Of a stretch of DNA of 27,783 nucleotides, positions 7,401-15,469 are shown in pieces (positions within the stretch are counted from its first letter, which is position 1; every line of letters begins with the position of its first letter). The position numbers and the translations under genes are program-made. The stretch is from JAKAFX01 sp043196285 (lineage in GTDB: Archaea; Thermoplasmatota; Thermoplasmata; Thermoplasmatales; Thermoplasmataceae), in assembly GCA_043196285.1 (NCBI GenBank), contig JBBYJL010000012.1, forward strand, positions 1 through 27,783. The letters are read 5' to 3'. The notes under the pieces are model-generated. The model did not search any database and was not told where the DNA came from. It worked only from the letters and a program-made list of their open reading frames with translations.

Positions 7401-8097
7401 TGTAGTCCCTCAGGAAGACCTTCCATTCACAGAGGATGGCATAATCCCAGATATCGTTTTCAACCCTCACGCTGTACCTTCCAGAATGACAGTTGGGCAT
7501 ATCCTTGAAATGATTGGTGGAAAAGTGGCCTCGATGAAAGGTGAAATCATTGATGGCACAATATTTAGCGGTGAACCAGAGGAAAGTCTGAGACAGCAGC
7601 TTGAAAAATATGGTTTCCGAAAATCATCAACCGAGATAATGTACGATGGCATACTTGGAACAAAATACAAGGCAGACATTTTCACCGGGGTCATATACTA
7701 CCAGAAGTTGCACCATATGGTTGCAGGTAAATTCCATGCGAGATCGAGGGGACCTGTACAGATACTCACCAGACAGCCAACCGAAGGGCGTTCGAGACAG
7801 GGAGGACTCAGATTCGGAGAAATGGAGAGAGATACCCTTATTGCCCATGGTGCAGCTATGGTAATAAAAGACAGATTGTTGGACCAGAGTGATGGCACAG
7901 TACTATATGTATGCGGCAACCCAGACTGCGGCCACCTGGCAATCCTTGACAGGAGAAAGGGCACTCTCAGATGTCCAGTCTGTGGTAATACAGGGAATAT
8001 ACATCCGGTCGAAACCAGTTATGCTTTTAAATTGATGAGAGACGAACTTTCTACGATGGGTGTTATGATGAGATTGGTTCTTGGTGACTTGAAATGA
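4492..8097 (+). CDS. rpoB: DNA-directed RNA polymerase subunit B (Rpo2), unsplit
   Basis: This is the 1201-aa second-largest subunit in one chain, whereas many methanogens and halophiles split it into B'' and B'. Landmarks are the RICPNETPEGQNCGL fork region, THLEIDP followed by IPYPEHNSSPR, the GDKFASRHGQKGVIG catalytic-site motif (about 955-969), and RQPTEGRSRQGGLRFGEME (about 1098-1116). A C-terminal zinc site has Cys1141, Cys1146, Cys1161 and Cys1164. An unusual part is a second Cys cluster, CPHC at 668-671 and CLSC at 700-703, just before the THLEIDP block, where most archaeal B chains I know have a short linker. Start ATG overlaps the rpoH stop by four bases; the stop overlaps rpoA1 in the same way. 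Confidence 0.98.
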   Translation: MKEIIDSFFKKEGAVNHQIEPMNYFLATKDNPNSIMQMIVDETKVTDDDDFGTLILDKSKTGGRDIRIIFGRPKENGKYVGDSTIWVEKPEIKEASGASNQITPNEARLRDLNYMAPIMLKVGIVEDGIQKDYETIKIGDMPVMVRSKICTLYGENLDNYIEKNNGPVSGTREEKLQYVGEDPNDPGGYFIIGGSERVIVSLEDLAPNRILIESEEKYETRVEVAKVFSQKGGFRAMTSLEKGNDGIISVSIPSVAGTIPLVILMRTLGMQKDVEIHDAIRSVPEMEPIIYANIEDAKNIKILPPNGINTTEDGIAYLEKRFASGQAKEYREKKVSQMLDKSLLPHLGDSPDDRLKKAIYLGRMARSLLELSLGIRKEDDKDHLSNKRIKLSSDLLDELFRGAFQAVMKDLKYQLERTYNRKKGIRLKPAVRQDLLTQKMLHAMATGNWTGGRTGISQLLDRVSNVSTMSHLRRIISPLTRSQPHFEARDLHPTQWGRICPNETPEGQNCGLVKNAALMINVTEGIDSSDVMQVLTELGVGEIKEERPDAGRVYLNGDLVGYHDDPIELTNQVRSKRRNGEISHEVNIKYDAKTSEVVINCDRGRLRRLLLVLKNGNTLIDSKILKKVGNGDYSIQDLLKMGVIEWIDAEEEENLYVAVYAYELPDRCPHCNNYLYRSMVRWEDPGKLTSQVPEEFELRCLSCNGLLKARSLLTAEHTHLEIDPALILGVVASMIPYPEHNSSPRITMAAAMTKQSIGLAATNFRIRSDTRGHVLHYPQIPLVKTRIMDYVNYQKKPAGQNFVVAVLSYQGYNIQDAIVFNKAAIERGIGRSSFFRTYTAEERRYPGGQEDRFEIPTHDVLGARAEEFYKNLDENGIIFPESYVEGSDVLVGKTSPPRFLEEGGDKLGPQRRRESSVTIRPNEKGFVDNVFLTVSESNSRVVKIKVRSDRTPEIGDKFASRHGQKGVIGVVVPQEDLPFTEDGIIPDIVFNPHAVPSRMTVGHILEMIGGKVASMKGEIIDGTIFSGEPEESLRQQLEKYGFRKSSTEIMYDGILGTKYKADIFTGVIYYQKLHHMVAGKFHARSRGPVQILTRQPTEGRSRQGGLRFGEMERDTLIAHGAAMVIKDRLLDQSDGTVLYVCGNPDCGHLAILDRRKGTLRCPVCGNTGNIHPVETSYAFKLMRDELSTMGVMMRLVLGDLK

Positions 8098-10757
8098 ATG
8101 GTGGAATATCGAAGAGAATAAGCAGTATTCAGTTTGCATTGCTCTCTCCTGAGGAGATAAGAAAGATGTCGCAGATAAAGGTGATAACCGCAGATACATA
8201 CGACGATGACGGTTATCCGATTGAGAGAGGGCTCATGGACCTCCATATGGGCGTTATTGAACCCGGTCTAAAATGTGCAACATGCGGTGGAAAGGTCGAC
8301 GAATGTCCGGGGCATTTCGGTCATATAGAACTTGCAATGCCAGTGGTTCACGTGGGGTTCATAAAGGAAATCAAAACCTTTCTTGATGCGACCTGCAAGG
8401 AGTGCGGAAGGATCAAACTGACAGAAGATCAGGTCAAAACGTATAAAAAGAGACTTGAGAACTACGATTTCACAACACTTGATCCAGAGATAGTAAGTGC
8501 CATTTCAAAGAAGATCACTGACGAGGCATCGGTTAGGACTGTATGCCCGTACTGTGGTGCCCAGCAGAAGAAGGTAATACTGGACAAACCCACAACTTTT
8601 AGGGAAGAAGGCATAAAGGTCACGCCAAAGGAGATCAGGGAAAGAATGGAGAGGATTCCCGATGATGATCTAATATTTTTTGGTTTGAACAAGAAGGTAG
8701 CCAGGCCAGAATGGATGATTCTCACAGCATTGCCAGTACCTCCGATAAACGTCAGGCCATCAATCACTTTAGAAACAGGTGAACGGAGTGAGGATGATCT
8801 CACTCATAAGCTTGTAGACATAATCAGGATCAGTCAGAGGCTGCGGGAAAGCAGGGACAATGGATCACCGCAACTGATAATAGAGGACCTATGGGATCTG
8901 CTACAGTTCCATGTCACCACATACTTTGACAATCAGACTGCCGGCATCCCTCCGGCAAGACACAGATCAGGCAGAGCACTCAGGACACTGGTGCAGCGGC
9001 TGAAAGGCAAAGAGGGAAGATTCAGATCAAATCTATCAGGCAAGAGGGTAAATTTCTCTGCAAGGACAGTAATTTCACCTGAACCATTCCTGTCGGTGAA
9101 CGAAGTGGGGGTACCGGAGAGGGCTGCGAGAGAACTCACTGTTCCGATATCAGTAACGACATTCAACATAGATAGCGTAAGAGAAATGGTCAAACTTGGG
9201 CCTGAACCGAGAGATGAGTTTGGGAGGTATGTGGCTGGAACCAATTACATAATTAGGCCGGATAACAGGAGAATCAAGGTATCGGCTCAGAATGCGGAGG
9301 AAAACAGCAAAAGGATAGAGCCGGGATGGACTGTAGAAAGGCAGCTTAGTGAAGGGGATATTGTCCTGTTTAACAGGCAGCCTTCACTTCACAGGATGTC
9401 AATGATGGCCCATACAGTACGGATACTTTCCGGCCAGACATTCCGATTCAACCTGGCAGTATGTACTCCTTATAACGCAGATTTTGACGGAGATGAGATG
9501 AACCTTCACATCATTCAGAAAGAGGAAGCCAGGGCTGAAGCCAAGATCATAATGAAGGTTCAGGAGCAGATTATGTCACCCAGATTCGGCGGGCCAATAA
9601 TCGGCGGGATTCATGACCATATAACATCTTTGTTCCTTCTGACTCACAACAATCCTCTTTTTACTGAACAAGAAACTGTAAATATGCTGTGTTATACAGA
9701 TGTGGAATCATTGCCGGAGCCTGTCTTAATAAACGGATCAAAATTTTACCACGGGAGGGACATATTCTCATTAACTTTGCCCAAGGGACTTTATGTTAAG
9801 TTCAAAAGCAAGCTCTGCAGTTCGGCCAAGGGAAAGTGCGAGTATGAGGAAGAGGAAAAGGATACTTACGTGATAATAGAAAACGGAAAAATGGTTTCAG
9901 GCACTATTGATGAGGCAGCGATTGGGCCATTTTCTGGTATCATAATAGACAAGATTTTCAGGAAATTTGGATCTTCGGAAGCATCCAGATTTATTGACCG
10001 CATGACTAGGCTTGCAGTGGGGTTCATCAGTATGAGAGGATTTTCCACGGGCATCGACGATTATGATATCCCTCAAAGTGCCGTTCAGAGGATAAAGGAA
10101 ATCTCAACCAGTGCTATTACGAGGATCGAGAAGCTGATAGACACATATAATAGCCATCTTATGCAATCACTTCCGGGCAGATCGCTGGAGGAAACTCTGG
10201 AGATTGAGATACTGAGTGAAACCGGAAGGGTCAGAGATGAGTCCGGTAAAATAGCCAGTGCGTTCCTGGGGTTGAACAACCCGTCAGTCATAATGGCCAG
10301 ATCAGGGGCAAGGGCAAAAATGCTGAACATATCTGAAGTCGCTGGTATGGTTGGTCAGCAGTCAGTCAGGGGAGGCAGGATCAACAGGGGTTACTATCAG
10401 AGAACACTGTCTCATTTCAAGCCTGGTGACATAGGTGCCAACTCACGTGGTTTTGTCAAGTCCTCTTATAAATCGGGTCTGAACCCACTGGAGTATTTCC
10501 TGCACAGTATTGGAGGCAGGGAAGGTCTGGTCGATATTGCAGTCAGAACTTCCAGAAGCGGATACATGCAGAGGCGACTCATTAACGCTTTCGAGGACCT
10601 GAAGGTTGACGAGCGCAGCAGGGTAGAAGATACAATTGGTTCGATCATTCAGTTCAAGTATGGTGATGATGGAATCGATCCCACAAGAAGCGAGAAGGGG
10701 GAAACGGTGGATATTGAAGATATGATCTTCAACCTTCAGGAGAGTGGTTCACAGTGA
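8094..10757 (+). CDS. rpoA1: DNA-directed RNA polymerase subunit A' (Rpo1N)
   Basis: This 887-aa protein is the N-terminal two thirds of the largest subunit. It carries the clamp zinc sites C61-x2-C64...C71-x2-H74 and C101-x2-C104 with C151-x2-C154. The active-site NADFDGD motif has the three magnesium-binding Asp residues 463, 465 and 467. The lid/rudder region lies around GKEGRFRSNLSGKRVNFSARTVISPEP, and the bridge-helix start is in the C-terminal part (RGGRINRGYYQRTLSHF, GFVKSSYKSGLNPLEYF). Length is normal for archaeal A'. The ATG overlaps the rpoB stop (ATGA), and its own stop overlaps a GTG start of rpoA2 (GTGA), so translation of the set is probably coupled. Confidence 0.98.
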   Translation: MNGGISKRISSIQFALLSPEEIRKMSQIKVITADTYDDDGYPIERGLMDLHMGVIEPGLKCATCGGKVDECPGHFGHIELAMPVVHVGFIKEIKTFLDATCKECGRIKLTEDQVKTYKKRLENYDFTTLDPEIVSAISKKITDEASVRTVCPYCGAQQKKVILDKPTTFREEGIKVTPKEIRERMERIPDDDLIFFGLNKKVARPEWMILTALPVPPINVRPSITLETGERSEDDLTHKLVDIIRISQRLRESRDNGSPQLIIEDLWDLLQFHVTTYFDNQTAGIPPARHRSGRALRTLVQRLKGKEGRFRSNLSGKRVNFSARTVISPEPFLSVNEVGVPERAARELTVPISVTTFNIDSVREMVKLGPEPRDEFGRYVAGTNYIIRPDNRRIKVSAQNAEENSKRIEPGWTVERQLSEGDIVLFNRQPSLHRMSMMAHTVRILSGQTFRFNLAVCTPYNADFDGDEMNLHIIQKEEARAEAKIIMKVQEQIMSPRFGGPIIGGIHDHITSLFLLTHNNPLFTEQETVNMLCYTDVESLPEPVLINGSKFYHGRDIFSLTLPKGLYVKFKSKLCSSAKGKCEYEEEEKDTYVIIENGKMVSGTIDEAAIGPFSGIIIDKIFRKFGSSEASRFIDRMTRLAVGFISMRGFSTGIDDYDIPQSAVQRIKEISTSAITRIEKLIDTYNSHLMQSLPGRSLEETLEIEILSETGRVRDESGKIASAFLGLNNPSVIMARSGARAKMLNISEVAGMVGQQSVRGGRINRGYYQRTLSHFKPGDIGANSRGFVKSSYKSGLNPLEYFLHSIGGREGLVDIAVRTSRSGYMQRRLINAFEDLKVDERSRVEDTIGSIIQFKYGDDGIDPTRSEKGETVDIEDMIFNLQESGSQ

Positions 10758-12283
10758 AGGTTATACTATGGAAGGATACGGAAAAGAACATCAGCTCGAT
10801 CAGGAGCAGCCTTCCTGCTGACTATGCCGTCGACTATGACGGTCCCAAGGAAGGATTTGATACAGGATTTGTCACGACAGATGGTACCAATTTTAAGTAT
10901 GAAATAAAGATTTCATCTGTTAGCGAATACAACGGAAAGGCAAAATTCTCAAAAAAGAAAAGCGGTCTTCTCTCGGTGTTCACTATCTATGAAATTGTTC
11001 CCACACAGAAGCATATTTCTGATTTCTCACTGAAGGGAAAAAAGGTACCAAAATTGTCTGGATTTTCCATAGCTGATATAAAGGAACTAGACGTTGAACC
11101 CACACTTTCACTGGATGACAGAATATCTCCTGAAGCACGTGAGATAATTACCGAGGCAGCAAAAATGAAATTCAACATTCCCCTTCATATTGCAGACGAA
11201 TTAGTTAAGGTGAAGAACAGCGTTGAGCCAAAGATATTTGACAAGCTTCTGGAAACCATAAGGGAGGATATTGCAAAAAAGACCATCGACCCGTATGAGG
11301 CAGTTGGAATTATCGCCGCACAAAGCATAGGCGAACCGGGCACCCAGATGACAATGAGAACATTTCACTTTGCGGGAGTCAGAGAAATGAACGTTACTCT
11401 TGGTCTTCCAAGGCTTATTGAGATTGTGGACGCAAGAAGGATTCCAAGCACTCCATCAATGACGATATTCTTGAGGCATGATCTCGAGAAATCAGAGGAA
11501 GTAGCAAGAAAAGTCGTAAAAGAACTTGAAAATACCACAGTTCTGGATGTTGCTGATGTGATAACTGATGTCGGTGAGATGACAGTAACCGTGAAGACTG
11601 AGAAAGAGAAGATGGCGGAAAGGCTCGTGGAGTTTTCTGATATAGTTTCTGCAATAGATAAAATCAAGCAGATTAACCCGGTTATTGATGAACAAGGGCA
11701 GATCGTCACGATAAAACTCCAACAGGAATCCTTCAAGAAACTTTACCAGATACAGGAGCAGATCAAGACACTCACTATTAAAGGTCTCACCGGAATAAAG
11801 AGGGCAATTGCAAGGATTGAGCAACCATCAGGGGCTTACGTGATATACACACAGGGTTCCAACCTGAGGTCGGTGCTTGACATAGATGAAGTTGATCCGT
11901 ATCGTACATTCACAAACGACATTATCGAGATTGGTAATGTTCTGGGGATAGAGGCAGCCAGAAACGCTATTTTTCAGGAAGCTGAGAGAACACTTCAGGA
12001 ACAGGGGCTTGAGGTTGATAAGAGACACCTCATGCTTGTATCTGATATGATGACCTTCACAGGCACAGTGAGGGCAGTAGGAAGACAGGGGATTTCAGGA
12101 AGGAAGAGCAGCGTACTGGCGAGGGCAGCGTTTGAAATAACCACCAAACATCTTCTCAGGGCCGGATTGCTTGGAGAGGTAGATTCGCTCGCCGGTGTTG
12201 CCGAGAACATAATTGTCGGACAGCCCATAACTCTTGGAACAGGTGCGGTTAACTTAGTTTATAAAGGGAATATCAAGAAATAA
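10754..12283 (+). CDS. rpoA2: DNA-directed RNA polymerase subunit A'' (Rpo1C) with long N-terminal extension
   Basis: This 509-aa C-terminal part of the largest subunit carries the trigger-loop motif GEPGTQMTMRTFHFAG at residues 193-208, then GLPRLIEIVDARR. The jaw and C-terminal ends follow (DIIEIGNVLGIEAARNAI, MTFTGTVRAVGRQGI, LGTGAVNLVY). Archaeal A'' proteins I know are about 390-420 aa, with the EPGTQ motif near residue 80. Here it is near 194, so about 115 residues are added at the N-terminus, and I recognise no domain in them. The GTG start at 10754 overlaps the rpoA1 stop (GTGA), and the extension is uninterrupted and in frame, which argues that it is translated. Family identity is certain; the role of the extension is not known to me. 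Confidence 0.97.
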   Translation: MKVILWKDTEKNISSIRSSLPADYAVDYDGPKEGFDTGFVTTDGTNFKYEIKISSVSEYNGKAKFSKKKSGLLSVFTIYEIVPTQKHISDFSLKGKKVPKLSGFSIADIKELDVEPTLSLDDRISPEAREIITEAAKMKFNIPLHIADELVKVKNSVEPKIFDKLLETIREDIAKKTIDPYEAVGIIAAQSIGEPGTQMTMRTFHFAGVREMNVTLGLPRLIEIVDARRIPSTPSMTIFLRHDLEKSEEVARKVVKELENTTVLDVADVITDVGEMTVTVKTEKEKMAERLVEFSDIVSAIDKIKQINPVIDEQGQIVTIKLQQESFKKLYQIQEQIKTLTIKGLTGIKRAIARIEQPSGAYVIYTQGSNLRSVLDIDEVDPYRTFTNDIIEIGNVLGIEAARNAIFQEAERTLQEQGLEVDKRHLMLVSDMMTFTGTVRAVGRQGISGRKSSVLARAAFEITTKHLLRAGLLGEVDSLAGVAENIIVGQPITLGTGAVNLVYKGNIKK

Positions 12284-12301
12284 TTTACCTGATGTGATTT
12301 G

Positions 12302-12730
12302 ATGAAGGACGTTACTATCGATAACAAAATAATGGGTTATATTGCCCTTTTTGAGAAGTTAACACGGACCGAGCTCAAGGAATGCCTTGAGAACGAGGAC
12401 ATGGTAATTTTCATAGTGGGTGAGAAGAGAATAAGCGAGATCTTTGAGAGGAACCAGGACATAATGTCAAATCTCAGAGAAAGGGTGAACAAGCATGTTC
12501 TAGTGGCAGAATCTTCAAGAGATTTGCTCACATTTGTAAGAAATTTACTCTATCGCTACTCGCTCAAGGAAATACACATAACCTGGAAGAATGGGCAGAC
12601 CGATATCCAGGTGTCTGTGGATCAGGAAGAGGTAGGAAAAGTCATAGGCAAGGAAGGGAGGAACATAAAGCTGTTTCGAGATGCCGTTGGAAGATTTTTC
12701 CCTATAAAATCAATGTCTGTGAAGCAATGA
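12302..12730 (+). CDS. nusA: NusA-like KH-domain transcription factor
   Basis: This 142-aa protein matches the short archaeal NusA, which consists of the two KH RNA-binding domains without the bacterial N-terminal and S1 parts. The second KH has the GxxG loop as VIGKEGRNIKLF (residues about 117-128). It follows rpoA2 by about 18 nt in the usual archaeal order, although the rpl30e gene commonly found between them is absent here. A TTG codon directly precedes ATG 12302; ATG is preferred. It probably acts in transcription termination or elongation, as inferred from the bacterial homologue. Confidence 0.9.
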   Translation: MKDVTIDNKIMGYIALFEKLTRTELKECLENEDMVIFIVGEKRISEIFERNQDIMSNLRERVNKHVLVAESSRDLLTFVRNLLYRYSLKEIHITWKNGQTDIQVSVDQEEVGKVIGKEGRNIKLFRDAVGRFFPIKSMSVKQ

Positions 12731-12755
12731 ACGGTAATATTTATTGAATACAATA

Positions 12756-12774
12756 TATTTATATTATATTAAAA
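12756..12774 (+). promoter_or_regulatory. TATA box of the eIF1A gene
   Basis: A run of A and T with TTTATATTATATT is centred near 12763, about 30 nt before the eIF1A ATG. It suggests that eIF1A starts a new transcript rather than being served only from the rpo operon. Confidence 0.45.
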
Positions 12775-12792
12775 AATTAGGGTGTGACAATT

Positions 12793-13140
12793 ATGAGTGA
12801 TGATACGGGAAATAACAATTATGACTCCGAATCCGAAACGGCACGTGTTATTCTCCCAAACAGGCGAAAGGGAGAGATGTTCGGTATAGTTGAAAAGCTA
12901 TCCGGGGCTTCAAGACTTACTGTGATGTGCGAGGATGGATATACGAGAAGTTCAAGAATTCCAGGAAAAATGAAAAAGCGGATGTGGATCAGGGAAAAGG
13001 ATCTGGTCATCGTAAAACCCTGGGAATTTCAGAAGGAAAAGGCAGATGTGGAGTATCGTTACACACAGACACAGGCTAATTACCTCAGCAGAAGCAAGCT
13101 ACTGCCTGAGATAATTGATATCTTCAAGAAAAGTTATTGA
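12793..13140 (+). CDS. eif1A: Translation initiation factor 1A (aIF1A)
   Basis: This 115-aa protein has an acidic, Asn-rich N-terminal tail (about 25 residues) and then the OB-fold of eIF1A/IF1. Visible marks are EMFGIVEKLSGASRLTVMCEDG, RIPGKMKKRMWIREKDLVIVKPWEFQ and the C-terminal DVEYRYTQTQANYL. It binds the A-site region of the small ribosomal subunit during initiation. A GTG at 12784 is in frame upstream, but ATG 12793 has a GGTGTGA ribosome-binding site (12781-12787) 5 nt before it. It leads a group with RIO1 and a Dim2-like KH protein, an association common in archaea that joins initiation with 30S maturation. Confidence 0.93.
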   Translation: MSDDTGNNNYDSESETARVILPNRRKGEMFGIVEKLSGASRLTVMCEDGYTRSSRIPGKMKKRMWIREKDLVIVKPWEFQKEKADVEYRYTQTQANYLSRSKLLPEIIDIFKKSY

Positions 13141-13181
13141 TGAGCAATGTATATGTTTAGCTGCGATATTAGAAGTATTGG

Positions 13182-13949
13182 ATGAGAAGACCGGTAATAG
13201 AAGATGCTTCAGCCCTGAACAAGTTGCTGAACAACGACGAGTTCAAACTGACTGAAAATTTTGGAAGGAAGACACAGTCTCTGGTGTTCGATTCTAGGAC
13301 AATCAAGGCGCTTTATGAGTTTCTGGTAAAATACAAGGTGGATTATGTCGATTACCCGATCTCCAGCGGAAAGGAATCCGTGGTTTTCAAGGCACAGCTG
13401 CGCGGAAAGCCAATTGCCTTAAAAATATACAAAATGTCAACACTTAAATTTCAGAATATAAGGATATACATAGACGGGGATTACCGCTTTGCCAACGAGA
13501 GATTATCACGATCTAAATTTGTTTATGTATGGGCAAGAAAGGAGTACTCAAATCTCCTTTCCATGACAGAGGCAGGCATAAGATGCCCTAAACCAATAGC
13601 TTTCCACAAGAATCTGCTGGCTATGAGTTTCATTGGAACCAAGCAAAGAGCAGCTCCGCAGATCAAGGATGCAGCGTTTGATGCAGAATCTGTATACAGG
13701 GAAGTCTCTGAAATGATCAGGAATACCTACAGGAAGGCGGGCATAGTTCACGCTGACCTGAGTGAGTACAATATCCTCTACTATAGGAAGAGATCTTACT
13801 TCATCGACGTCGCTCAGGGAGTGACGGTCAGGCACCCTTCGGCTGACATCTTCCTCAGGAGGGACGTAAATAATATAACTCAATTTTTCATTAAGAAGGG
13901 AATAGACTGCAATTCAAAAGACTTGTACAGTTATATAACGGAGGAATAA
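13182..13949 (+). CDS. rio1: RIO1-type serine/threonine protein kinase
   Basis: This 255-aa atypical kinase has SSGKES (61-66) in place of the usual STGKEA P-loop, and the ATP-binding Lys81 in ALKIYK. The catalytic loop HADLSEYN has Asp192 and Asn197, and the metal-binding Asp209 lies in IDVAQGV. These define RIO kinases; the LKIYK and IDVAQ context fits Rio1 better than Rio2, which also carries an N-terminal winged helix not seen here. The known role is late maturation of the small ribosomal subunit. A TATA-like GTATATGTTT lies about 28 nt upstream, so it may be leaderless. The downstream KH gene follows after 6 bp, with its ribosome-binding site inside the end of this gene. Confidence 0.93.
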   Translation: MRRPVIEDASALNKLLNNDEFKLTENFGRKTQSLVFDSRTIKALYEFLVKYKVDYVDYPISSGKESVVFKAQLRGKPIALKIYKMSTLKFQNIRIYIDGDYRFANERLSRSKFVYVWARKEYSNLLSMTEAGIRCPKPIAFHKNLLAMSFIGTKQRAAPQIKDAAFDAESVYREVSEMIRNTYRKAGIVHADLSEYNILYYRKRSYFIDVAQGVTVRHPSADIFLRRDVNNITQFFIKKGIDCNSKDLYSYITEE

Positions 13950-13955
13950 ACTGGT

Positions 13956-14504
13956 ATGATTACTGGAACAATCAAGATTCCTAAAGATAGAATTCCCGTT
14001 CTGATCGGAACTCGGGGCGGCACCAAGAAGAGGATAGAGAAGATTGGAAAAAGCAAACTGGAGGTTGATTCTGACAGCGGTATAGTCCAGATTTTCCAGT
14101 ACGAGGACCCAATTCTTTCAATGCTTACAGCTAATGTAGTTAGAGCCATTGGCAGAGGCTTCAATCCAGAAAAAGCAGAGATGCTTTACGACCCAGACAT
14201 GCAGCTGGTCATCATATCTCTGAGAGATTTTGCAAAACCTGGTTCTAGAAGAATCGAGGACATAAAGGGCCGGATAATTGGAAAGGCCGGTAAAACTAGA
14301 AAGATCATAGAGGAATTGAGCTCATCATTTATCTCGGTGTATGGTGACACTGTATCTGTCATAGCAGACCACGTCTCTCTCAGCTATTCTGTCGAAGCTA
14401 TCCAGATGATAATACAAGGAAAGAGGCAGAGAACTGTATATCAGTATCTGGAGAAGAAGTTTCGCGATATCAAGTTCAAGAAGCTTGAAGAGTCCTTCGA
14501 CTGA
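13956..14504 (+). CDS. KH-domain protein, Dim2/Pno1 (Krr1-like) family
   Basis: This 182-aa protein has two KH domains: one near the N-terminus with a degenerate GxxG loop (VLIGTRGGTKKRIE, 15-28), and one later with IIGKAGKTRKIIE (about 108-120). It ends GKRQRTVYQYLEKKF, typical of the archaeal Dim2/Pno1 family. That family binds near the 3' end of 16S rRNA and is linked with RIO1 in pre-30S maturation. A GGAGG (13940-13944) overlaps the end of the RIO1 gene, 11 nt before ATG. In many archaea topoisomerase VI genes follow this gene; here the next gene is initiator tRNA, in keeping with the absence of topo VI from Thermoplasmatales (known for that group). Confidence 0.9.
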   Translation: MITGTIKIPKDRIPVLIGTRGGTKKRIEKIGKSKLEVDSDSGIVQIFQYEDPILSMLTANVVRAIGRGFNPEKAEMLYDPDMQLVIISLRDFAKPGSRRIEDIKGRIIGKAGKTRKIIEELSSSFISVYGDTVSVIADHVSLSYSVEAIQMIIQGKRQRTVYQYLEKKFRDIKFKKLEESFD

Positions 14505-14607
14505 CATTTCACGAAGAACATGATACCGAGAGGTAATCATCATAAGCAAATATGTTCAAATGTCACATTTTTGCGTTCAACATTGTAAACGTGGTCAGCA
14601 GCATTAT

Positions 14608-14621
14608 AAACAAATATTATA
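14608..14621 (+). promoter_or_regulatory. TATA box of initiator tRNA-Met
   Basis: AAACAAATATTATA is centred near 14616, about 30 nt before the tRNA 5' end, giving a leader of only a few bases. Confidence 0.5.
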
Positions 14622-14645
14622 TTGTCTCTTCTAATAACCGGGTGA

Positions 14646-14720
14646 AGCGGGGTAGGGTAGTTAGGAAATCCCGACGGGCTCATAACCCGTAGATCGATGG
14701 TTCAAATCCATCCCCCGCTA
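14646..14720 (+). tRNA. Initiator tRNA-Met (anticodon CAT)
   Basis: A 75-nt cloverleaf: acceptor AGCGGGG/CCCCGCT, anticodon stem ACGGG/CCCGT around loop CTCATAA, and T-arm GATGG-TTCAAAT-CCATC. Two identity features mark it as the initiator: the A1-U72 pair at the acceptor end and three consecutive G-C pairs (GGG/CCC) next to the anticodon loop. CCA is not encoded and there is no intron. Confidence 0.95.
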
Positions 14721-14734
14721 TTACTGTTTCACCC

Positions 14735-14741
14735 TTTTTTT
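14735..14741 (+). terminator. Poly-T terminator after initiator tRNA
   Basis: Seven T residues lie 15 nt past the tRNA end, matching archaeal oligo-U termination without a hairpin. They touch the 3' end of the convergent hemD. Confidence 0.45.
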
Positions 14742-15469
14742 CATTCGCAGTATTTTCTGGAAATTTCCCCGACTAGGTTACTTATATCGGAATCCCCGAT
14801 TGGCTGATCCGGAACAATTCCTATCTCCCTGAGCGTCATTGCGGTGGGAATCCCTATTGCAAAGACCTTCAGTGCAGTACGCTGGATGTCTATTTTTAAG
14901 CTGTTCAATAACTTTCCAAAGATCCTTGCCTCCATGGAAGATGTAATGAGTATACCGAAGTAATTATCACTTCTCAGCGCCAGACCGAGATTCGCATTCA
15001 TATTCTCCTCCAGGTCATATATCTGGATTTCCTTAAGCTGGTAATGTCCCCCAGAGAGCGCATCCGTAAGGACAGGACTACCATGTCTGCTTCTCGCAAT
15101 CATTATCCTGGAACCATTCCCACAGCTTTCCAGTATTGCGGTGGAAAGACCGGATGATGTTTTCAGCGAGGGAACAATGCATTCCAGTCCGTATGAAAGA
15201 AATGGAGAAGCTGTCATTTGTCCTATACAAAAGATCCTGCAGCTTTTCAAATCGGAATGACTTACAGATTCCAGAAATCTCGACGATCCGACTATGCTTG
15301 TAAATACAAGAGCATCAGGCCTGAATTTTTCGAACTCCTGTCTTATCTCTTCAGGGGTCAGGGTATATACAATCCTGGTAAGTGGAAAATTCACAGTCTT
15401 TATACAGCCATATTCGATGGCATTTCTACTTTTGGTCTCTGGTCTGGTTGTTATTAGGGCGAGCATCAT
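14741..15469 (-). CDS. hemD: Uroporphyrinogen-III synthase
   Basis: This 242-aa protein is assigned partly by context: it overlaps the hemC stop as ATGA at the end of a heme operon. The sequence also fits the weakly conserved HemD fold, two alternating alpha/beta lobes, with an ITTRP start, ALVFTSIVGSSRF (about 53-65), and the second-lobe motif GILITSSMEARIF followed by VFAIGIPTAMTLREIG. HemD closes hydroxymethylbilane with inversion of ring D to give uroporphyrinogen III, the branch point to siroheme, heme and cobalamin. The length is usual. HemD proteins are poorly conserved, so a profile search would firm this up. Confidence 0.85.
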   Translation of the reverse strand: MMLALITTRPETKSRNAIEYGCIKTVNFPLTRIVYTLTPEEIRQEFEKFRPDALVFTSIVGSSRFLESVSHSDLKSCRIFCIGQMTASPFLSYGLECIVPSLKTSSGLSTAILESCGNGSRIMIARSRHGSPVLTDALSGGHYQLKEIQIYDLEENMNANLGLALRSDNYFGILITSSMEARIFGKLLNSLKIDIQRTALKVFAIGIPTAMTLREIGIVPDQPIGDSDISNLVGEISRKYCE

